Assembly: GCF_047250385.1 (NCBI RefSeq) | Contig: NZ_JBLBVM010000055.1 | Span: 372,001-436,000, forward strand | DNA length: 64,000 bases | Source: Glaciecola sp047250385 | GTDB taxonomy: Bacteria > Pseudomonadota > Gammaproteobacteria > Enterobacterales > Alteromonadaceae | Direction of reading: 5' to 3' | Part shown: positions 9,437 through 18,958 of the stretch, piece after piece | How positions within the stretch are numbered: position 1 is the stretch's first letter | How the letters are laid out: each line of letters starts with the position of its first letter | Position numbers and translations under genes: made by a program | The notes under the pieces: model-generated | Databases searched by the model: none | What the model was told of the DNA's origin: nothing | Seen by the model: only the letters and a program-made list of their open reading frames with translations

Positions 9437-12221
9437 TCGATTCTTTAAAGCAAAGCACTTAAATTCCAACCCTGAAGTGCGATTGGCTGCCATCGAAACC
9501 TTGTCCTTAGACAAGGCTAGCGATAAACAAGCGCTGCATGAGCTGGCGTTTAATGACAGTCAGGCCACCGTGAGTTTAGCTGCATTAGACAAGCTAGGTT
9601 CTTTTCCATTATGGTTGAAGGCATCAGAGACTTCTGAGAACGCAAGAGTCAGAAAACAGGCCCATGAACGCGTACTGGCTGAAGTTAATAATCCAGAATC
9701 AACTTTAGTCAGCCAAGAAGAGTTCGACGCATTTGTTGCCGAAACGAAGAATACTGGCTTACTAGAGCAATTGTTGTTTTCTAATCAACGCTTGCAGCAA
9801 AACGATGTCTTAGCCTTATCAGCGTTACTTAAAGTGAATAAAGTAAACACTAATCGTCTGTACTTTAAGGAGCATGCTAGTCAAGCTCAACAGCAAGTTA
9901 TTGTAAAGCGCACTGATGATATCGCCGAGTTAAGTAAACTTCTGAAAAACACGAATGATGCAAAGATCGCTTCTGCTATAGAAGTAAAAATAGAGGATCT
10001 TAGACAACGAGAAGCATTGCCAATCAAGCTTAAACAAGATGCGACGCTGGTGATATCAAAACTACTTGCGCTAAAAGACAGTAACGACTACGAACAGATT
10101 TTCGAAAATAAGCAACAGCTTTGTGCTGAATTTGAGCAGTATAAAATACAGTTTCACGTATTGGATGAAGAGACCGCATTGCTGCTTGCGGAAAAGTACT
10201 TACGCGTCAACGAGTCTATCGAAAAGCGATTAGCTGCTTTGAAGGAAGATTGGCAAAGTGCAAATGAATTGAAGCAGACAACGAATGCATTAGCAGAAAT
10301 TGAAGCTCGCTTTAGCGAAGTGAAACAGCAGGTCGATGCTATTTTAGAGTCAATTGACGATCCTAGTTTACTTGCACAATCCAAACTCTTAAGTAATGCA
10401 CTGGCCGATATTGGTCTGGATGTTGAGGATGCGAGAAAGCGTCCACAAACAGTTGCTCACAAGCGAATAATTAAACAGCTTGCTCAACATATTGAAACCT
10501 ATCAAGGCTTTTTAACTCAACTTCCTCTTGCCCGAGAAGCGCAACAAAAGGCAAAGGGTTTAGTCGAGCAATTACAAGCACTGTCTGAAGAGTTAGCGGC
10601 TGAAGACTTAGCTGTTGAGTTAAAAGCGCTTAAACTTCAATGGAAAGAGTTGTTGCAGGGGGCAGTATTACCTTTGCCTGATTCGATTGTAAGTGCTTGG
10701 CGTGAGGGTACGAAAAAGCACAGCACTAAAGTAGCTGCTGCACAGGAGGCGCTTAAACAGCAGGAAAAAAAGACCTTAGGTAAACTCAAAACGGTTAACA
10801 GAATGATTGAGCAAGGCAGTTTTAAACCCGCTTTGTCGACTTTCAAGTATGCACAAAAAATGTTTGAGAGCTTACCTGAAAAAAGTAAGAAGGGCTTAAC
10901 TAAGCTGTATACAGAGTTGCATGAAAAGACACAGGAGTTGCAAGAACTTCAAGCATTCATAGCAGGCCCAAGAAAACCAGCCTTGTTAGAACAAGTCAAT
11001 GCACTGCTTGAGCAGGCAAATGTCGAGGATATTCCAGAACGGGCGAATAGTGTTAAGACATTACGTGCACAATGGAACGAGCTTGGAAAACTGGGTACAG
11101 AAGAAGATGATGCTCTGAACAAGGCCTTTGATGAAGCTATCGAAAAGGCATTTTTACCCTGCAGAGCATTTTACGCTGAGCAAGATAAACTTCGAGCAGA
11201 CAACGCTGTATTAGCTAAAGCGTTAATAGACGAATTGAATGCTTTGGCAGAGCACGAAAACAATGCCACATTAGGCCGCGCCTTAAGCAACATTAATAAA
11301 AAGTGGCGAGCACTTGGAAATTTAGAGCAAAATGATCGTCGCAAATTACAGAAAGCGTATCAAAGGGCACTGAAGCCTATTCAAGTGAGGTTAGATGATT
11401 TTTATTCGCAAAACCTACAAGCGAAAAAAGCGCTATTGAAAAAAGCAGAACTCCTTGTAGACCTTGAGGATGTGTCGAGTGCGGCGGCGTCGGCTAAGCA
11501 ATATCAACAACAGTGGAAAGAGATTGGTTTCTCAGGTAAACAAAGTGATGATGCTTTGTGGTTGGCATTTAGGAAAGCAAATGATGCCGTTTTTGCGAAA
11601 ATTGGCGAAAAGCGTGATGCCGAAGCCAGTGAACTCGCCGCATTAAGAAAGGACTTTAATCAACTAGCCAGTGCGCTTAGTAAGCAGATCACTGAAGCAA
11701 GTGAAATGAAAGATCTTAATGACTTCGATAATTCGATACAGGAATTAACGCAAAAGCTTAATGAAATTCCAAGTCGACAAGCAAAAGCAGAACAGCAAAA
11801 ATTAGATGCAATCACGCGTGAACGAAACGCAAAGCAAAGTGAGTTTGAGAAACAAAAGAGTGCGTCGCAGTGGCAATTATTATTCGATACATTGGCAGCT
11901 TGGACGGATGCAGACTTACCAGAAGGCACTGAAGCGTTACAGAATAAATTTCAGCAAGTGCTTAAGTCATCAGTAGCCCAGAACGATGATGGAAAGCGCA
12001 AAGAAATTACAATTCAGGCAGAAATTATCGCAGATTTACCGAGCAATAAATCGGATGAATCGCTGCGTAAAAAACTGCAGTTGCAATTAATGGCATCGAG
12101 ACTTGAGGGAAGTGATATCCCAACACTTGATGGCTTATTAATGGAATGGATAAGTTGTGGACCATTGGTGAAAACCGACCAAGCGCTTTTGAAACGCTTG
12201 AAAAAAGTTATCTTGGCATAA
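9426..12221 (+). CDS. DUF349 repeat protein
   Basis: A 931-aa, largely helical cytoplasmic protein made of repeated coiled-coil DUF349 units with the recurring pattern LxxxWKELG / QWNELGKLG / KWRALGNLE / QWKEIGFSG, visible at about residues 410, 560, 640 and 705. DUF349 proteins are widespread in proteobacteria; the function is not established. The ATG at 9426 is preferred over the in-frame TTG at 9408, since it gives an N-terminus MIFDRFFKAKHL and overlaps the upstream stop by 11 bp, implying translational coupling. ansA begins 10 bp after its stop. Confidence 0.8.
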   Translation: MIFDRFFKAKHLNSNPEVRLAAIETLSLDKASDKQALHELAFNDSQATVSLAALDKLGSFPLWLKASETSENARVRKQAHERVLAEVNNPESTLVSQEEFDAFVAETKNTGLLEQLLFSNQRLQQNDVLALSALLKVNKVNTNRLYFKEHASQAQQQVIVKRTDDIAELSKLLKNTNDAKIASAIEVKIEDLRQREALPIKLKQDATLVISKLLALKDSNDYEQIFENKQQLCAEFEQYKIQFHVLDEETALLLAEKYLRVNESIEKRLAALKEDWQSANELKQTTNALAEIEARFSEVKQQVDAILESIDDPSLLAQSKLLSNALADIGLDVEDARKRPQTVAHKRIIKQLAQHIETYQGFLTQLPLAREAQQKAKGLVEQLQALSEELAAEDLAVELKALKLQWKELLQGAVLPLPDSIVSAWREGTKKHSTKVAAAQEALKQQEKKTLGKLKTVNRMIEQGSFKPALSTFKYAQKMFESLPEKSKKGLTKLYTELHEKTQELQELQAFIAGPRKPALLEQVNALLEQANVEDIPERANSVKTLRAQWNELGKLGTEEDDALNKAFDEAIEKAFLPCRAFYAEQDKLRADNAVLAKALIDELNALAEHENNATLGRALSNINKKWRALGNLEQNDRRKLQKAYQRALKPIQVRLDDFYSQNLQAKKALLKKAELLVDLEDVSSAAASAKQYQQQWKEIGFSGKQSDDALWLAFRKANDAVFAKIGEKRDAEASELAALRKDFNQLASALSKQITEASEMKDLNDFDNSIQELTQKLNEIPSRQAKAEQQKLDAITRERNAKQSEFEKQKSASQWQLLFDTLAAWTDADLPEGTEALQNKFQQVLKSSVAQNDDGKRKEITIQAEIIADLPSNKSDESLRKKLQLQLMASRLEGSDIPTLDGLLMEWISCGPLVKTDQALLKRLKKVILA

Positions 12222-12231
12222 GGCGAAACTC

Positions 12232-13347
12232 ATGCGCAAGCACATCTACGTTGCATATACTGGTGGTACGATAGGGATGAAGCCCTCCAAGAGTGGTTTT
12301 GTTCCCGCCGCTGGGTATTTAAGCGAGACTTTGCTTAAGATGCCTGAGTTTCACCGTAGCGAAATGCCTGCCTTTACGATCCATGAATATGAACATTTGA
12401 TAGATTCAAGTGATATGTCGCCATCAGATTGGCAATTGATTGCTGATGATATTGCTGATAACTACGCGCAATACGATGGCTTTATCATTTTGCATGGCAC
12501 GGATACCATGGCCTACACATCGTCAGCATTGTCGTTCATGCTAGAAGACCTCGATAAGCCTGTGATTGTGACAGGCTCGCAGATTCCTTTGGCTGAACTG
12601 CGTTCCGACGGTCAGACTAATTTGTTGAATGCTTTGTATATTGCTGCTAATTATCCGATACCAGAAGTTACCTTATTTTTTAATAACAAACTATTTCGTG
12701 GTAACAGAGCAAGGAAAGTGGATGCTGACGGTTTTGATGCATTTGATTCGCCAAACTTTCCAGCCTTAATCGAAGCAGGTATCAATATTCAAGTAAACCA
12801 TGATGTTGTGAGTGTATTTGATACTGAGTTGCATAAAGAGGGACATCAAGGCGTAGGACATGAAGCTGCAAACCAAGAATGTAGTATAGATAATACAAGG
12901 GCAAAGGCGACTGAAGAGAAACCAGCTAAATCCTTGAGAATTAGCCCTGTAACACCCCAGCCAATTGGTTTAGTTAGTTTGTATCCAGGCATTTCGGCCG
13001 ATGTGGTGAAAAATATTATTCAGCAGCCCGTAAATGCATTGATTTTATTGAGCTATGGAGTAGGGAATGCGCCACAAAACAAGGAGCTTTTGTCGCAGTT
13101 AGTTAAAGCACAGGAGAATGGCGTTATTGTCGTTAATTGTACTCAATGCTTTAGAGGCACAGTAAACATGTCGGGCTATGCAAATGGGCACTTATTGCAA
13201 GACACAGGGCTCATTTCTGGGGGAGATATGACACCGGAAGCAACATTGGCAAAGTTGCATTACCTACTCAGTAAACCTGACTTGAGTATTGTTGATCGTA
13301 AGCGACTAATGAAACAAAACTTGCGAGGCGAGTTGACTGTTCGCTAG
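12232..13347 (+). CDS. ansA: Type I (cytoplasmic) L-asparaginase
   Basis: Hydrolyses asparagine to aspartate and ammonia. Both catalytic threonine motifs are seen: YTGGTIGM near the N-terminus and ILHGTDTMAYT near residue 86; GNRARKVDADGFDAFDSPN is the AnsA substrate-site region. There is no signal peptide, so it is the low-affinity cytoplasmic enzyme. At 371 aa it is about 30 residues longer than the E. coli enzyme because of a charged insertion (about residues 195-228) between the two domains. It follows the DUF349 gene by 10 bp and is probably in that operon. Confidence 0.9.
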   Translation: MRKHIYVAYTGGTIGMKPSKSGFVPAAGYLSETLLKMPEFHRSEMPAFTIHEYEHLIDSSDMSPSDWQLIADDIADNYAQYDGFIILHGTDTMAYTSSALSFMLEDLDKPVIVTGSQIPLAELRSDGQTNLLNALYIAANYPIPEVTLFFNNKLFRGNRARKVDADGFDAFDSPNFPALIEAGINIQVNHDVVSVFDTELHKEGHQGVGHEAANQECSIDNTRAKATEEKPAKSLRISPVTPQPIGLVSLYPGISADVVKNIIQQPVNALILLSYGVGNAPQNKELLSQLVKAQENGVIVVNCTQCFRGTVNMSGYANGHLLQDTGLISGGDMTPEATLAKLHYLLSKPDLSIVDRKRLMKQNLRGELTVR

Positions 13348-13486
13348 ATAAAGACTATTCATTTATTGTAAAGAGATTAGGTGGTGTTATATAGAGATTA
13401 AGTGGCTCTGTTAAGCCATCAGAGAGTATTTGGTATTGCTTGCTAGTCACAGGTGTTATTTCAAGGTTTCTGCTTGTAGTGGGCGT

Positions 13487-14599
13487 TTAGAGCTTACTTA
13501 AAGCAGCTTTCACATCTCGAATTAAGTCTTCCGCACGTTCACAACCAACGCTAAAGCGTATTACGCCCTCAGGAATATTATCGGTTCCCCATCGAGCGCG
13601 ACGTTCGGCCATACTATGCACGCCGCCAAAACTCGTTGCTTCGTAAACGAGTTCACAGGCTTTCAAAAACTTATCCGCCACTGTCTTATTTGCCAATTCG
13701 AAACTGATAATAAAACCGAACAGGGTTTGTTGTTGCTTTGCAATGAAGTAAGAGGGATCTGATTCGAGACCAGGATAGCGAACTGAAACGACTTTCTCAT
13801 GCTGGCTTAACTCCTGTGCTAGCAATAATGCTGTGTCACACATTCGTTGGAGTCTTACATCAAGAGTAGCAAGGCTTCTGTGTACTAACCATGTTTCCAT
13901 AGGTCCTGGAATATTCCCTGAATACTTACGCCACTCTCTTATTTTGTCACTTAGTGCTTTGTCTTTTGTAGAAACATGGCCGAACACAACGTCACTGTGG
14001 CCATTGACGGCTTTAGTGTCGGCGCTCATCGAAATATCGGCACCTAAGCTAAGTGGCTGTTGACCTAAAAACGTGAGGGTGGTGTTGTCGATGGCGAGCA
14101 AGCCACCATGCTGATGCAGTTTCTGTGCAGCCTTGGTGATATCAAATGTATTGAGCATTGGGTTGCTGGGCGTTTCAAGTAGCGCAATATCAATGTTTTC
14201 AAAGCTAAAATCATCAATATCTTGTGTCGCAATTGTTTTCAGTTTTACCCCAAACTTGACCAAGTATTGCTCCGCATAATAGCGCACTGGTGCATAGCCA
14301 TCATTGGGCAATAATATGGTATCACCGGGTTTTACAAGGCTCGTTAGAATAGCGGAAGCTGCTGACATTCCAGAAGGAAAAATGACGGTGTCGCCACCTT
14401 CCATTTCGCGCAAGCCAGTTTCAAGACTTGTCCATGTGGGCTGGCCAAAACGACCATATTGATATGCTTCAGGATCGACATCACCGGATAAGTGGAATGT
14501 ACTCGCAAACTCAGGTCCGTGACGAAAAGGACTCCCATCTTTAGGGGTTGGAGCCCCTGCATTAATGCTTAATGATGACAAAGATGGTTTGCGAGTCAT
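13487..14599 (-). CDS. Cys/Met-metabolism PLP enzyme (cystathionine lyase-like)
   Basis: A trans-sulfuration family aminotransferase-fold enzyme. Landmarks are YGRFGQPTWTSLE (substrate/PLP region), FPSGMSAASA, the LLETPSNP motif and the PLP lysine in SADTKAVNGHSDVVFG, followed by a C-terminal SFGGVHSMAERRARW segment. The 370-aa length suits MetC, MetB or cystathionine gamma-lyase. I cannot decide between beta-lyase, gamma-lyase and gamma-synthase by eye; a MetC-like beta-lyase is my best guess. It starts 63 bp beyond the end of lipA, which lies upstream on the same strand, so it may be read from the lip operon. Confidence 0.82.
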   Translation of the reverse strand: MTRKPSLSSLSINAGAPTPKDGSPFRHGPEFASTFHLSGDVDPEAYQYGRFGQPTWTSLETGLREMEGGDTVIFPSGMSAASAILTSLVKPGDTILLPNDGYAPVRYYAEQYLVKFGVKLKTIATQDIDDFSFENIDIALLETPSNPMLNTFDITKAAQKLHQHGGLLAIDNTTLTFLGQQPLSLGADISMSADTKAVNGHSDVVFGHVSTKDKALSDKIREWRKYSGNIPGPMETWLVHRSLATLDVRLQRMCDTALLLAQELSQHEKVVSVRYPGLESDPSYFIAKQQQTLFGFIISFELANKTVADKFLKACELVYEATSFGGVHSMAERRARWGTDNIPEGVIRFSVGCERAEDLIRDVKAALSKL

Positions 14600-14638
14600 T
14601 TATTTTCTCAGTTACTGTTCTGGGTATTTGCCTTCAAT

Positions 14639-14686
14639 TTACTTGGCTTCAATACCTTCAGTTTACTTGGCTTCAACGCCTTCAGC
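14639..14686 (-). repeat. 24-bp tandem duplication across the lipA stop codon
   Basis: Read on the minus strand, the last eight codons of lipA (Ala-Glu-Gly-Val-Glu-Ala-Lys-stop) are followed immediately by a second, slightly diverged 24-bp copy that also ends GAAGCCAAGTAA, and then by the first 9 bases of a third (ATTGAAGGC). The extra copy lies after the stop and does not change the protein. Confidence 0.8.
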
Positions 14687-15625
14687 TTGTTGATCCGCGT
14701 GATAGCTTGAACGCACCATTGGCCCGCAAGCGGCATGAGAGAAACCAATAGATTCAGCGTATTCACCTAAAGCATCAAATTCTGCTGGCGGCACATAGCG
14801 TTTAACAGGGAAGTGATGTTTACTCGGCTGTAAGTATTGCCCAAGTGTTAACATATCAACGTTGTGAGCTCTAAGGTCATCTAAAACGACTTTCATTTCA
14901 TCTGATTCTTCGCCCATACCCATCATCAAACCAGATTTGGTTGGAATGCTAGGATGCTGTTCTTTAAATTTGCGTAAGAGATCTAGCGACCATTGGTAGT
15001 TAGCACCAGGGCGACATTCTCTGTATAAACGTGGGATCGTTTCCAAGTTGTGGTTAAACACATCTGGAACGCCGTTTTTAAATATTTCTAAGGCACGGTC
15101 CATGCGGCCTCTGAAGTCAGGCACTAAAACTTCAATTTTAGTTTTAGGGCTATGTTCGCGAATAGCATTAATACAATCAACAAAATGTTGAGCACCACCG
15201 TCTCTTAGATCATCGCGATCAACAGAGGTGATGACTACGTAGCTCAAGCTCATTTCAGCGATTGTTTTAGCTAATTTGATTGGCTCTTCCGCGCTTGGTG
15301 GAAGCGGCTTACCATGTGCTACGTCACAAAATGGACAACGACGCGTACATATATCGCCCAAAATCATAAAGGTGGCTGTACCTTTATTGAAACATTCAGC
15401 TAAATTGGGGCAACTAGCTTCTTCGCAAACTGAATGTAGTTTATTTTTGCGCAAGGTGGCTTTAATCTGGTCGATACGATCAGTGGTACGAGGAAGTTTA
15501 ATCTTAATCCACGAAGGCTTACGCAACATTTGTTCCTTTTCTGTTGGAACAATCGTGATCGGGATATGTTTTAATTTCTCATCATCGCGAAGTTTTACAC
15601 CCGCTTCTGGACGTGTATTACTCAT
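14663..15625 (-). CDS. lipA: Lipoyl synthase (radical SAM)
   Basis: Inserts two sulfur atoms into octanoyl groups on lipoyl domains. The auxiliary cluster ligands CEEASCPNLAEC and the radical SAM cluster CTRRCPFC are both present, along with the conserved C-terminal serine in VRSSYHAD. I chose the ATG at 15625 (MSNTRPEAGVKL, 320 aa), which overlaps the lipB stop in ATGAGTAA; an upstream in-frame extension lies inside lipB. The C-terminal codons are part of a 24-bp tandem duplication that continues past the stop codon. Confidence 0.95.
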   Translation of the reverse strand: MSNTRPEAGVKLRDDEKLKHIPITIVPTEKEQMLRKPSWIKIKLPRTTDRIDQIKATLRKNKLHSVCEEASCPNLAECFNKGTATFMILGDICTRRCPFCDVAHGKPLPPSAEEPIKLAKTIAEMSLSYVVITSVDRDDLRDGGAQHFVDCINAIREHSPKTKIEVLVPDFRGRMDRALEIFKNGVPDVFNHNLETIPRLYRECRPGANYQWSLDLLRKFKEQHPSIPTKSGLMMGMGEESDEMKVVLDDLRAHNVDMLTLGQYLQPSKHHFPVKRYVPPAEFDALGEYAESIGFSHAACGPMVRSSYHADQQAEGVEAK

Positions 15626-16262
15626 CAAAACCTTCTCTATATTCTTTATGCTTAATACCCAAAAGTGAGCAAAAGTGATCAACTATTTTAGGGCCTGCGA
15701 TAGCCAAGGAATCAGGGCCACCCAATGTGGCACAATCTACCATTTCCATGCCTGCATAGCCACATGGATTTATACTTCGGAACGGTGTTAGATCCATATT
15801 AACGTTCAACGCTAAGCCATGAAAGGAGCAACCTTTGCGAATGCGCAGTCCAACTGAACACAGTTTTTGTTCATTGACATAAACACCGGGAGCGTCTTTT
15901 TTTGCGTAAGCTTCAACGCCATAGTCAGCCATTAGATCTACAATACAATTCTCTAATCCATTCACTAAGTGTCTAACACCCAGCTTATTTCGACGAATAT
16001 CAATAAGAATGTATAGCATCTGCTGACCTGGACCGTGATAGGTAACTTGTCCTCCGCGATCCACTTGCACAACCGGTATATTGCCGGGTGCTAAAATATG
16101 CTCAGCTTTTCCTGCTTGTCCTTGAGTAAAGACTGGCGTGTGTTCAACCAACCAAATTTCATCCGGCGTGTCAGCCGTTCTTGTGTCAGTGAAATCCTGC
16201 ATTCTTTGCCAAATAGGGCGGTATTCTTGCTCGCCCAACTGACGTATTATGGTTGATTGCAT
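15618..16262 (-). CDS. lipB: Lipoyl(octanoyl) transferase
   Basis: Transfers octanoate from ACP to lipoyl domains, supplying the substrate of LipA. Motifs: VDRGGQVTYHGPGQQMLYILID (substrate pocket; positions about 67-88), the catalytic lysine region LCSVGLRIRKGCSFHGLALN and the catalytic cysteine region NPCGYAGMEMVDC. The 214-aa length is typical. It starts 5 bp after the ybeD stop and overlaps lipA by 8 bp, matching the conserved dacA-ybeD-lipB-lipA order. Confidence 0.95.
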   Translation of the reverse strand: MQSTIIRQLGEQEYRPIWQRMQDFTDTRTADTPDEIWLVEHTPVFTQGQAGKAEHILAPGNIPVVQVDRGGQVTYHGPGQQMLYILIDIRRNKLGVRHLVNGLENCIVDLMADYGVEAYAKKDAPGVYVNEQKLCSVGLRIRKGCSFHGLALNVNMDLTPFRSINPCGYAGMEMVDCATLGGPDSLAIAGPKIVDHFCSLLGIKHKEYREGFDE

Positions 16263-16267
16263 GGAAA

Positions 16268-16537
16268 TTAAAGCACCACCTTAACAAGTTCAAGGCTGGA
16301 AATTTCAGTGTAAATAGTTTCCATGTGCTCTTTGCTTGTCACTCGGACACTTAAAGAAAGTGAGTGATAGTTACCTTTGCTGCTAGGCTTAATGCTAGGA
16401 GAGTAATCTCCTGGTGCATGCTCTTGCAGGCAAGTAATAACATGATCTGGTAGTTCCGGATCAGCAACACCCATTACTTTGAATGTCTGAACACATGGGA
16501 ACTCTAATAGCTCATCGAATTTTGTATCCATAGTCAT
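16268..16537 (-). CDS. ybeD: YbeD-like DUF493 protein
   Basis: A small 89-aa ferredoxin-like-fold protein of the DUF493/YbeD family, recognised by FDELLEFPCVQTFKVMGVADPEL and by its position between dacA and lipB, where it lies in many gammaproteobacteria. In E. coli YbeD is proposed to link lipoate metabolism or proteolysis, but no activity is established. It starts 2 bp after the dacA stop. Confidence 0.88.
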   Translation of the reverse strand: MTMDTKFDELLEFPCVQTFKVMGVADPELPDHVITCLQEHAPGDYSPSIKPSSKGNYHSLSLSVRVTSKEHMETIYTEISSLELVKVVL

Positions 16538-16539
16538 GA

Positions 16540-17694
16540 TTAGTCTTCAAACCCTAATTTTAAAGAAACCCAATCCATCGCTTTATTAAAGAAGCCACCT
16601 TCCTGCACTTCATGTAAAGTTACCAACGGATACGTGGCAACATTCTCGCCTTCTATTTGTAAAAATAGTTTACCGACGACTTGCCCTTTATCAATGGGGG
16701 CTTCTAAGCTATTACTCAACTCATAATGTGCTTTTAATTTGCTAGCTTGACCGCGTGGGATAGTAATCGGAGTTGATTGATCTAAGCCAAGTTCGACCGT
16801 TTCGCGATCGCCCATGTAAATGCGATGTGCTACAAAACTATCACCAGCTTGATATGGTGTAACTGATTCGTAGAAGCGGAAACCGTAACGAAGTAGCTTT
16901 TTATTTTCTACTTTACGAGAACGTTCGCTATCTGTGCCCATGACGACTGATACTAAGCGCATGTCACTTTGCGTTGCTGAAGTAATAAGGCTATAACCTG
17001 CATCAGAGGTGTGTCCGGTTTTAATGCCATCTACATTCAAGCTTTTGTCCCATAATAGGCTATTGCGGTTAAATTGCTTAATACCGTTATAGGTGAATTC
17101 TTTGATACTGTATAAGGCGTATGCTTCAGGTAATTCTGAAATAAGGGCTGACGATAAGGTAGCCATATCACGAGGTGAAGTGTAGTGATCAGCATCATGG
17201 AGGCCGTGGCTGTTAACAAAATTACTTGCCGTCATGCCTAGGCTTTGCGCGTGCGCATTCATCATACTTGCAAATGCTTCTTCGCTACCTGCAATGTGCT
17301 CAGCCATTGCAACACAAGCATCGTTACCAGACTGCACAACAATACCTTTCAATAAATCACTGACGGAAACTTGTGTTCCAACTTCAATAAACATTTTAGA
17401 TGAATCTGGGAAGTTCTTCGCCCATGCATTCTCTGAAATCGTGACCATGTCGTCTAAGCTAATATTCCCAGCTTTGATTTCTTTACCAATGACATAAATG
17501 GTCATGATTTTTGTCAGACTTGCAGGAGCAAGTCGCATATCAATATTTTTTTCTGCGATGATGTGACCAGTATGGTGGTCTACCAACATAAAGCCGCCCG
17601 CCGCGACACTCGGCGGTGGTGGGATAACAACAGCTGCGTTTGCGATAAAGCATGAAGCAGCAAGGAGTAACGATGAAACTAATTTTAAGCGCAT
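16540..17694 (-). CDS. dacA: D-alanyl-D-alanine carboxypeptidase (PBP5/6)
   Basis: Trims the terminal D-Ala from peptidoglycan pentapeptides in the periplasm. A signal peptide (about residues 1-20, ending AFIANAA-like) precedes the S11 domain with all three motifs: SLTK (catalytic Ser in APASLTKIM), SGN (VQSGNDACVAM) and KTG (DGIKTGHT). The C-terminal beta domain ends in an amphipathic helix (FFNKAMDWVSLKLGF) that anchors PBP5 to the inner membrane. Length 384 aa is typical. A gap of 247 bp separates it from rlpA upstream, so it may have its own promoter. Confidence 0.95.
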   Translation of the reverse strand: MRLKLVSSLLLAASCFIANAAVVIPPPPSVAAGGFMLVDHHTGHIIAEKNIDMRLAPASLTKIMTIYVIGKEIKAGNISLDDMVTISENAWAKNFPDSSKMFIEVGTQVSVSDLLKGIVVQSGNDACVAMAEHIAGSEEAFASMMNAHAQSLGMTASNFVNSHGLHDADHYTSPRDMATLSSALISELPEAYALYSIKEFTYNGIKQFNRNSLLWDKSLNVDGIKTGHTSDAGYSLITSATQSDMRLVSVVMGTDSERSRKVENKKLLRYGFRFYESVTPYQAGDSFVAHRIYMGDRETVELGLDQSTPITIPRGQASKLKAHYELSNSLEAPIDKGQVVGKLFLQIEGENVATYPLVTLHEVQEGGFFNKAMDWVSLKLGFED

Positions 17695-17941
17695 TTATTC
17701 AACCATTTTTTTGAGGTTTTGATCAACTGTGAGCATCGACTTGCAAGGCATGTTTCACCAAAAAATGGTGTCCTTGAGTTGCTTTCTTATTAAGCATGCA
17801 ATCACGTGATTTATTAAATAGGGATTTTATATCAATCCGCCTACTAACTGCTAGTTATTCAGCGGATTTTTTATAACTACTTTGACTATTGCTTTTTAAA
17901 CTGACAAGTAATCGATACGGCAGTAAGCCTTTCAATTTCCA

Positions 17942-18898
17942 TTAATCAGCAGGCAGCAGCAAAGGAAAAGCACTATCGAAACCGATACTCTTCAGTTCTT
18001 GGATTAACTTTTCGGCTTTTTGTTCACTTTTTAATGGACCAAGCCTCAAACGATAGATGTTATCAATGAAAGGAGCGTATGTTGGGACTTGATAAAGTCG
18101 TGCTAATCCTTCGGATAATTCCATCACAGCCTCTTCATTCGAAAAGGCCGCAACTTGCACGTAAATTTGCTCTTCTTTTTTATCGGCAGCGACTGAGCTA
18201 GCAAGGGATGCAGAAATAGGTGGCGCTGCTGATTCAAGTTCCACACGATCTTCCAAGGTAGTTTTCGTGTCAGCTTTTGCAATCATAACAGGTGTTTGCT
18301 CTGGCTTAGCCAATGAAGGAGGGATGTCTGGCTGCTGCGGTTTACCGGCACCCACCGTCATTATGCCTTGCTCATCAATATGCACTACCTCTACTTTCAC
18401 ATTGGCAACACCCGTGGACAGCACATCTAACTTCTTTGCAGCAGCATATGATAAGTCAATGACGCGTCCTGGATGGAAAGGCCCTCGATCGTTCACGCGA
18501 ACAATGGTCACTTTTTGATTATCTAAATTAGTGACTTTGACATAAGAGGGTAGCGGCAGGGTTTTGTGAGCTGCGGTCATTGCGAACATATCGTATGTTT
18601 CACCATTTGACGTTAAATGCCCGTGAAATTTTTGACCATACCAAGAGGCTTGACCATATTCTTCGAAGCCCTTTGCATCAAGCATTGGTGTGTAATAGTT
18701 GCCTAATACAGTATAGGGGCGAAAATTTGCTGGAGCATAAGGCTCAAATCTTGGGGTAGCATCTTCCAGATCAAGTTCACCGTAATGAAACTCAGGTGCA
18801 CTGTCTTGTTTTTGCGAGTAGCGGCTATTATTGCTGCTACAGGCGCTTAAGCCAACTAGAGCGACACTCAATATGATGTATTTGTTTAGCGCATTCAT
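17942..18898 (-). CDS. rlpA: Septal ring / rare lipoprotein A
   Basis: An outer-membrane lipoprotein with lytic transglycosylase activity on peptide-free glycan strands in some species. The lipobox is LSAC (MNALNKYIILSVALVGLSAC), the double-psi beta-barrel domain carries GQASWYGQKFHGHLTSNGE and VRVNDRGPFHPGRVIDLSYAAA, and a C-terminal SPOR domain (YVQVAAFSNEEA to the end) binds denuded septal peptidoglycan. I moved the start to the ATG at 18898 because a start farther upstream would bury the signal peptide behind 18 charged residues. It follows rodA by about 60 bp. Confidence 0.92.
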   Translation of the reverse strand: MNALNKYIILSVALVGLSACSSNNSRYSQKQDSAPEFHYGELDLEDATPRFEPYAPANFRPYTVLGNYYTPMLDAKGFEEYGQASWYGQKFHGHLTSNGETYDMFAMTAAHKTLPLPSYVKVTNLDNQKVTIVRVNDRGPFHPGRVIDLSYAAAKKLDVLSTGVANVKVEVVHIDEQGIMTVGAGKPQQPDIPPSLAKPEQTPVMIAKADTKTTLEDRVELESAAPPISASLASSVAADKKEEQIYVQVAAFSNEEAVMELSEGLARLYQVPTYAPFIDNIYRLRLGPLKSEQKAEKLIQELKSIGFDSAFPLLLPAD

Positions 18899-18958
18899 TC
18901 CACTATCACTTTTGTTTTTATTTTCATTGTTTGTGATTTTGCAATCATCCAAGCACTT

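Noticed and set aside
15626..15682. Longer LipA starting inside lipB
   Set aside because: Extra residues do not fit the family and the ATGAGTAA overlap with lipB gives a natural start at 15625.
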